From the NCBI GenBank assembly GCA_943330745.2, contig CALQIX020000030.1:1-40813 (forward strand): a stretch of 40,813 bases of DNA, given 5' to 3'. The stretch's first letter is position 1, and every line of letters begins with the position of its first letter. The translations under genes and the position numbers were made by a program. Positions 39,785 through 40,813 of the stretch are shown here, piece by piece. Source of the stretch: Lishizhenia tianjinensis (GTDB lineage Bacteria > Bacteroidota > Bacteroidia > Flavobacteriales_D > Crocinitomicaceae). Below the pieces are notes generated by a model. That model searched no databases. It was not told the DNA's origin and worked only from the letters and a program-made list of their open reading frames with translations.

Positions 39785-40813
39785 TTATTTTGGCTCAAGC
39801 TGGTAATTTTCAATGATTTTGATTTTTTCTTCAATCGATGGCACCAATTTTAATTCGTTTTCTAAGTCTTTCTTTTTTATATCAGCAAGCTGAACCAGTT
39901 TACCATTTACTTTAGTATGTTTTGCGCCTAATTCTACAATTTCCGAATATATATTTTTTCTTGTTGACAATTCATCAAAATCTAGCGCTATTTTATCTTT
40001 ATTCGATCGATATTGATTATAGCTTTTGTTGTCTTCCACTTTTCTTAAATTTTCTCGATCTTTAAGCTTTAATGCAGATACCCTTTCTTCAAATTCGTCG
40101 TGTATGGCAACGATTTCAATATATAAATTTGGTTTTTTCTTTAACCATTTAGAATGATGTAAAATACCAGCTGTTTGAAACAGATTCTTTTCATTTACAC
40201 AAATAGAATCAGCCTTTATAATTAAAATTTGTAATTCTGCTATATCTCTTTTTTCTTTGGCTAATTTTTCTTCTTGTGCCTTTATTTCTTTTTCAATGCG
40301 TTCTTTTTCAGTACGTTCAGCTTCTTTTTTTGATTCTGTAGCTTTTTCTCTTGTTTCATCCTCGTTAACTTCATTTATTAAAACGCCATTTGCATCGTAA
40401 TTTTTCCAAATACCCGTTTTTATACTTTGGGCATTTTCAATTTTATATTGACCTTCTGATTTAGTTTTTCCATTTTCATGAAATGATCGATAAGATCCTT
40501 TTACCTGTTTGTTTTTGCCGCAAAGAAACCAAATTCCACTGTAGTTATAGCTACTAGGAAATTCAAGAGAAATTACTTGGACAGAATCTCTTAATTTTCC
40601 TGAAAGGTAATAGGACTTAGACACATAGTTTGTATCAAGATTCCCAGCATTGTCAAATTTAATTTTTTGAGTATATGTACACTCTTCCGTATTATTTTTA
40701 TCTGGTGATGTTCCATCTTCCTTTCTTGGAATAGTCCATTCACCAATCATTTTACCTTTTTCCCCAATGGTTCCCTTAATAATTAAATTGTTTTTGGAAT
40801 TATAGGCTAAATA
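39785..40813 (-). CDS. MORN-repeat (YwqK-like) protein with coiled coil, 5' end cut by window
   Basis: The frame is open to the right edge: 21 codons precede the first internal ATG (…IIKGTIGEKGK-MIGEWTIP), so the start is outside the window. About 342 residues are visible. The first part has MORN-type repeats (KGTIGEKGKMIGEW, KGSYRSFHENGKTKSEGQYK, TGIWKNYDANGVLINE), as in proteins annotated 'toxin-antitoxin system YwqK family antitoxin'. A strongly charged coiled coil follows (about 155-195, ESKKEAERTEKERIEKEIKA), then a helical C-terminal region of no known family. The function is unknown. Being far longer than YwqK, the antitoxin label should not be transferred. Confidence 0.78.
   Translation of the reverse strand, partial: YLAYNSKNNLIIKGTIGEKGKMIGEWTIPRKEDGTSPDKNNTEECTYTQKIKFDNAGNLDTNYVSKSYYLSGKLRDSVQVISLEFPSSYNYSGIWFLCGKNKQVKGSYRSFHENGKTKSEGQYKIENAQSIKTGIWKNYDANGVLINEVNEDETREKATESKKEAERTEKERIEKEIKAQEEKLAKEKRDIAELQILIIKADSICVNEKNLFQTAGILHHSKWLKKKPNLYIEIVAIHDEFEERVSALKLKDRENLRKVEDNKSYNQYRSNKDKIALDFDELSTRKNIYSEIVELGAKHTKVNGKLVQLADIKKKDLENELKLVPSIEEKIKIIENYQLEPK

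Overview
The window looks like chromosomal DNA from a member of the Bacteroidota, most likely Flavobacteriales and plausibly near Crocinitomicaceae/Fluviicola (the family-level guess is inference). The evidence is AT-rich DNA, A-rich ribosome-binding regions without strong Shine-Dalgarno motifs, several TAnnTTTG-type promoter elements, two cargo proteins with type IX secretion (T9SS) C-terminal domains of different classes, class Ia ribonucleotide reductase of the eukaryote-like type, and GldL/GldM-related proteins. Both ends cut a gene: a giant SprB-repeat adhesin on the left and a MORN-repeat protein on the right.

Layout. 1-3.2 kb: 3' part of a secreted SprB-like repeat protein with a type B sorting domain. 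3.2-5.1 kb: tRNA-Cys, an FAD oxidoreductase and comF on the minus strand, with a bidirectional terminator shared between adhesin and tRNA. 5.1-9.0 kb: a long leader with a possible broken secreted-peptide gene, then nrdB-nrdA. 9.0-11.5 kb: a secreted Lys-C-like protease with a type A sorting domain. 11.5-11.9 kb: tRNA-Ser(GGA) followed by 87-bp tandem repeats carrying copies of its 3' end. 11.9-16.7 kb: an exbB / membrane protein / exbD / exbD operon running into metG. 16.7-18.6 kb: a PurF-family amidophosphoribosyltransferase (minus). 18.7-21.8 kb: a tight three-gene set (lipoprotein esterase, SGNH hydrolase, MBOAT O-acyltransferase). 21.8-23.9 kb: ispD, ldcA and a DUF2141 protein (minus). 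23.9-26.3 kb: a biotinyl carrier protein, ribD and an EamA transporter. 26.3-30.7 kb: a small Cys-rich membrane protein, mfd (minus) and a divergent GreA-like factor. 30.8-35.9 kb: a four-gene GldL/GldM-like cassette. 36.1-39.7 kb: mutS2 without an Smr domain, an orphan HigA-like antitoxin and fbp. The window ends in a YwqK/MORN-type protein.

The most unusual region is 30.8-35.9 kb. Its first gene fuses a duplicated GldL-type membrane module (two FKIMHWPGS motifs) to a GldM N-terminal region in one polypeptide. It is followed by three signal-peptide proteins that each look like the distal periplasmic domains of GldM; the first of these also carries an internally duplicated module. In ordinary T9SS/gliding loci GldL and GldM are separate proteins that together form the proton-driven motor. 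Here the parts appear redistributed, and the mid-membrane glutamate of GldL is not evident in either copy. I read this as a divergent, possibly repurposed envelope-spanning machine. That is an inference from sequence resemblance and needs profile searches and structure prediction.

The second unusual region is the tRNA-Ser 3' end array. The remaining genes are mostly housekeeping: dNTP synthesis, purine, riboflavin and isoprenoid synthesis, gluconeogenesis, TonB energisation, transcription-coupled repair and cell-wall recycling.
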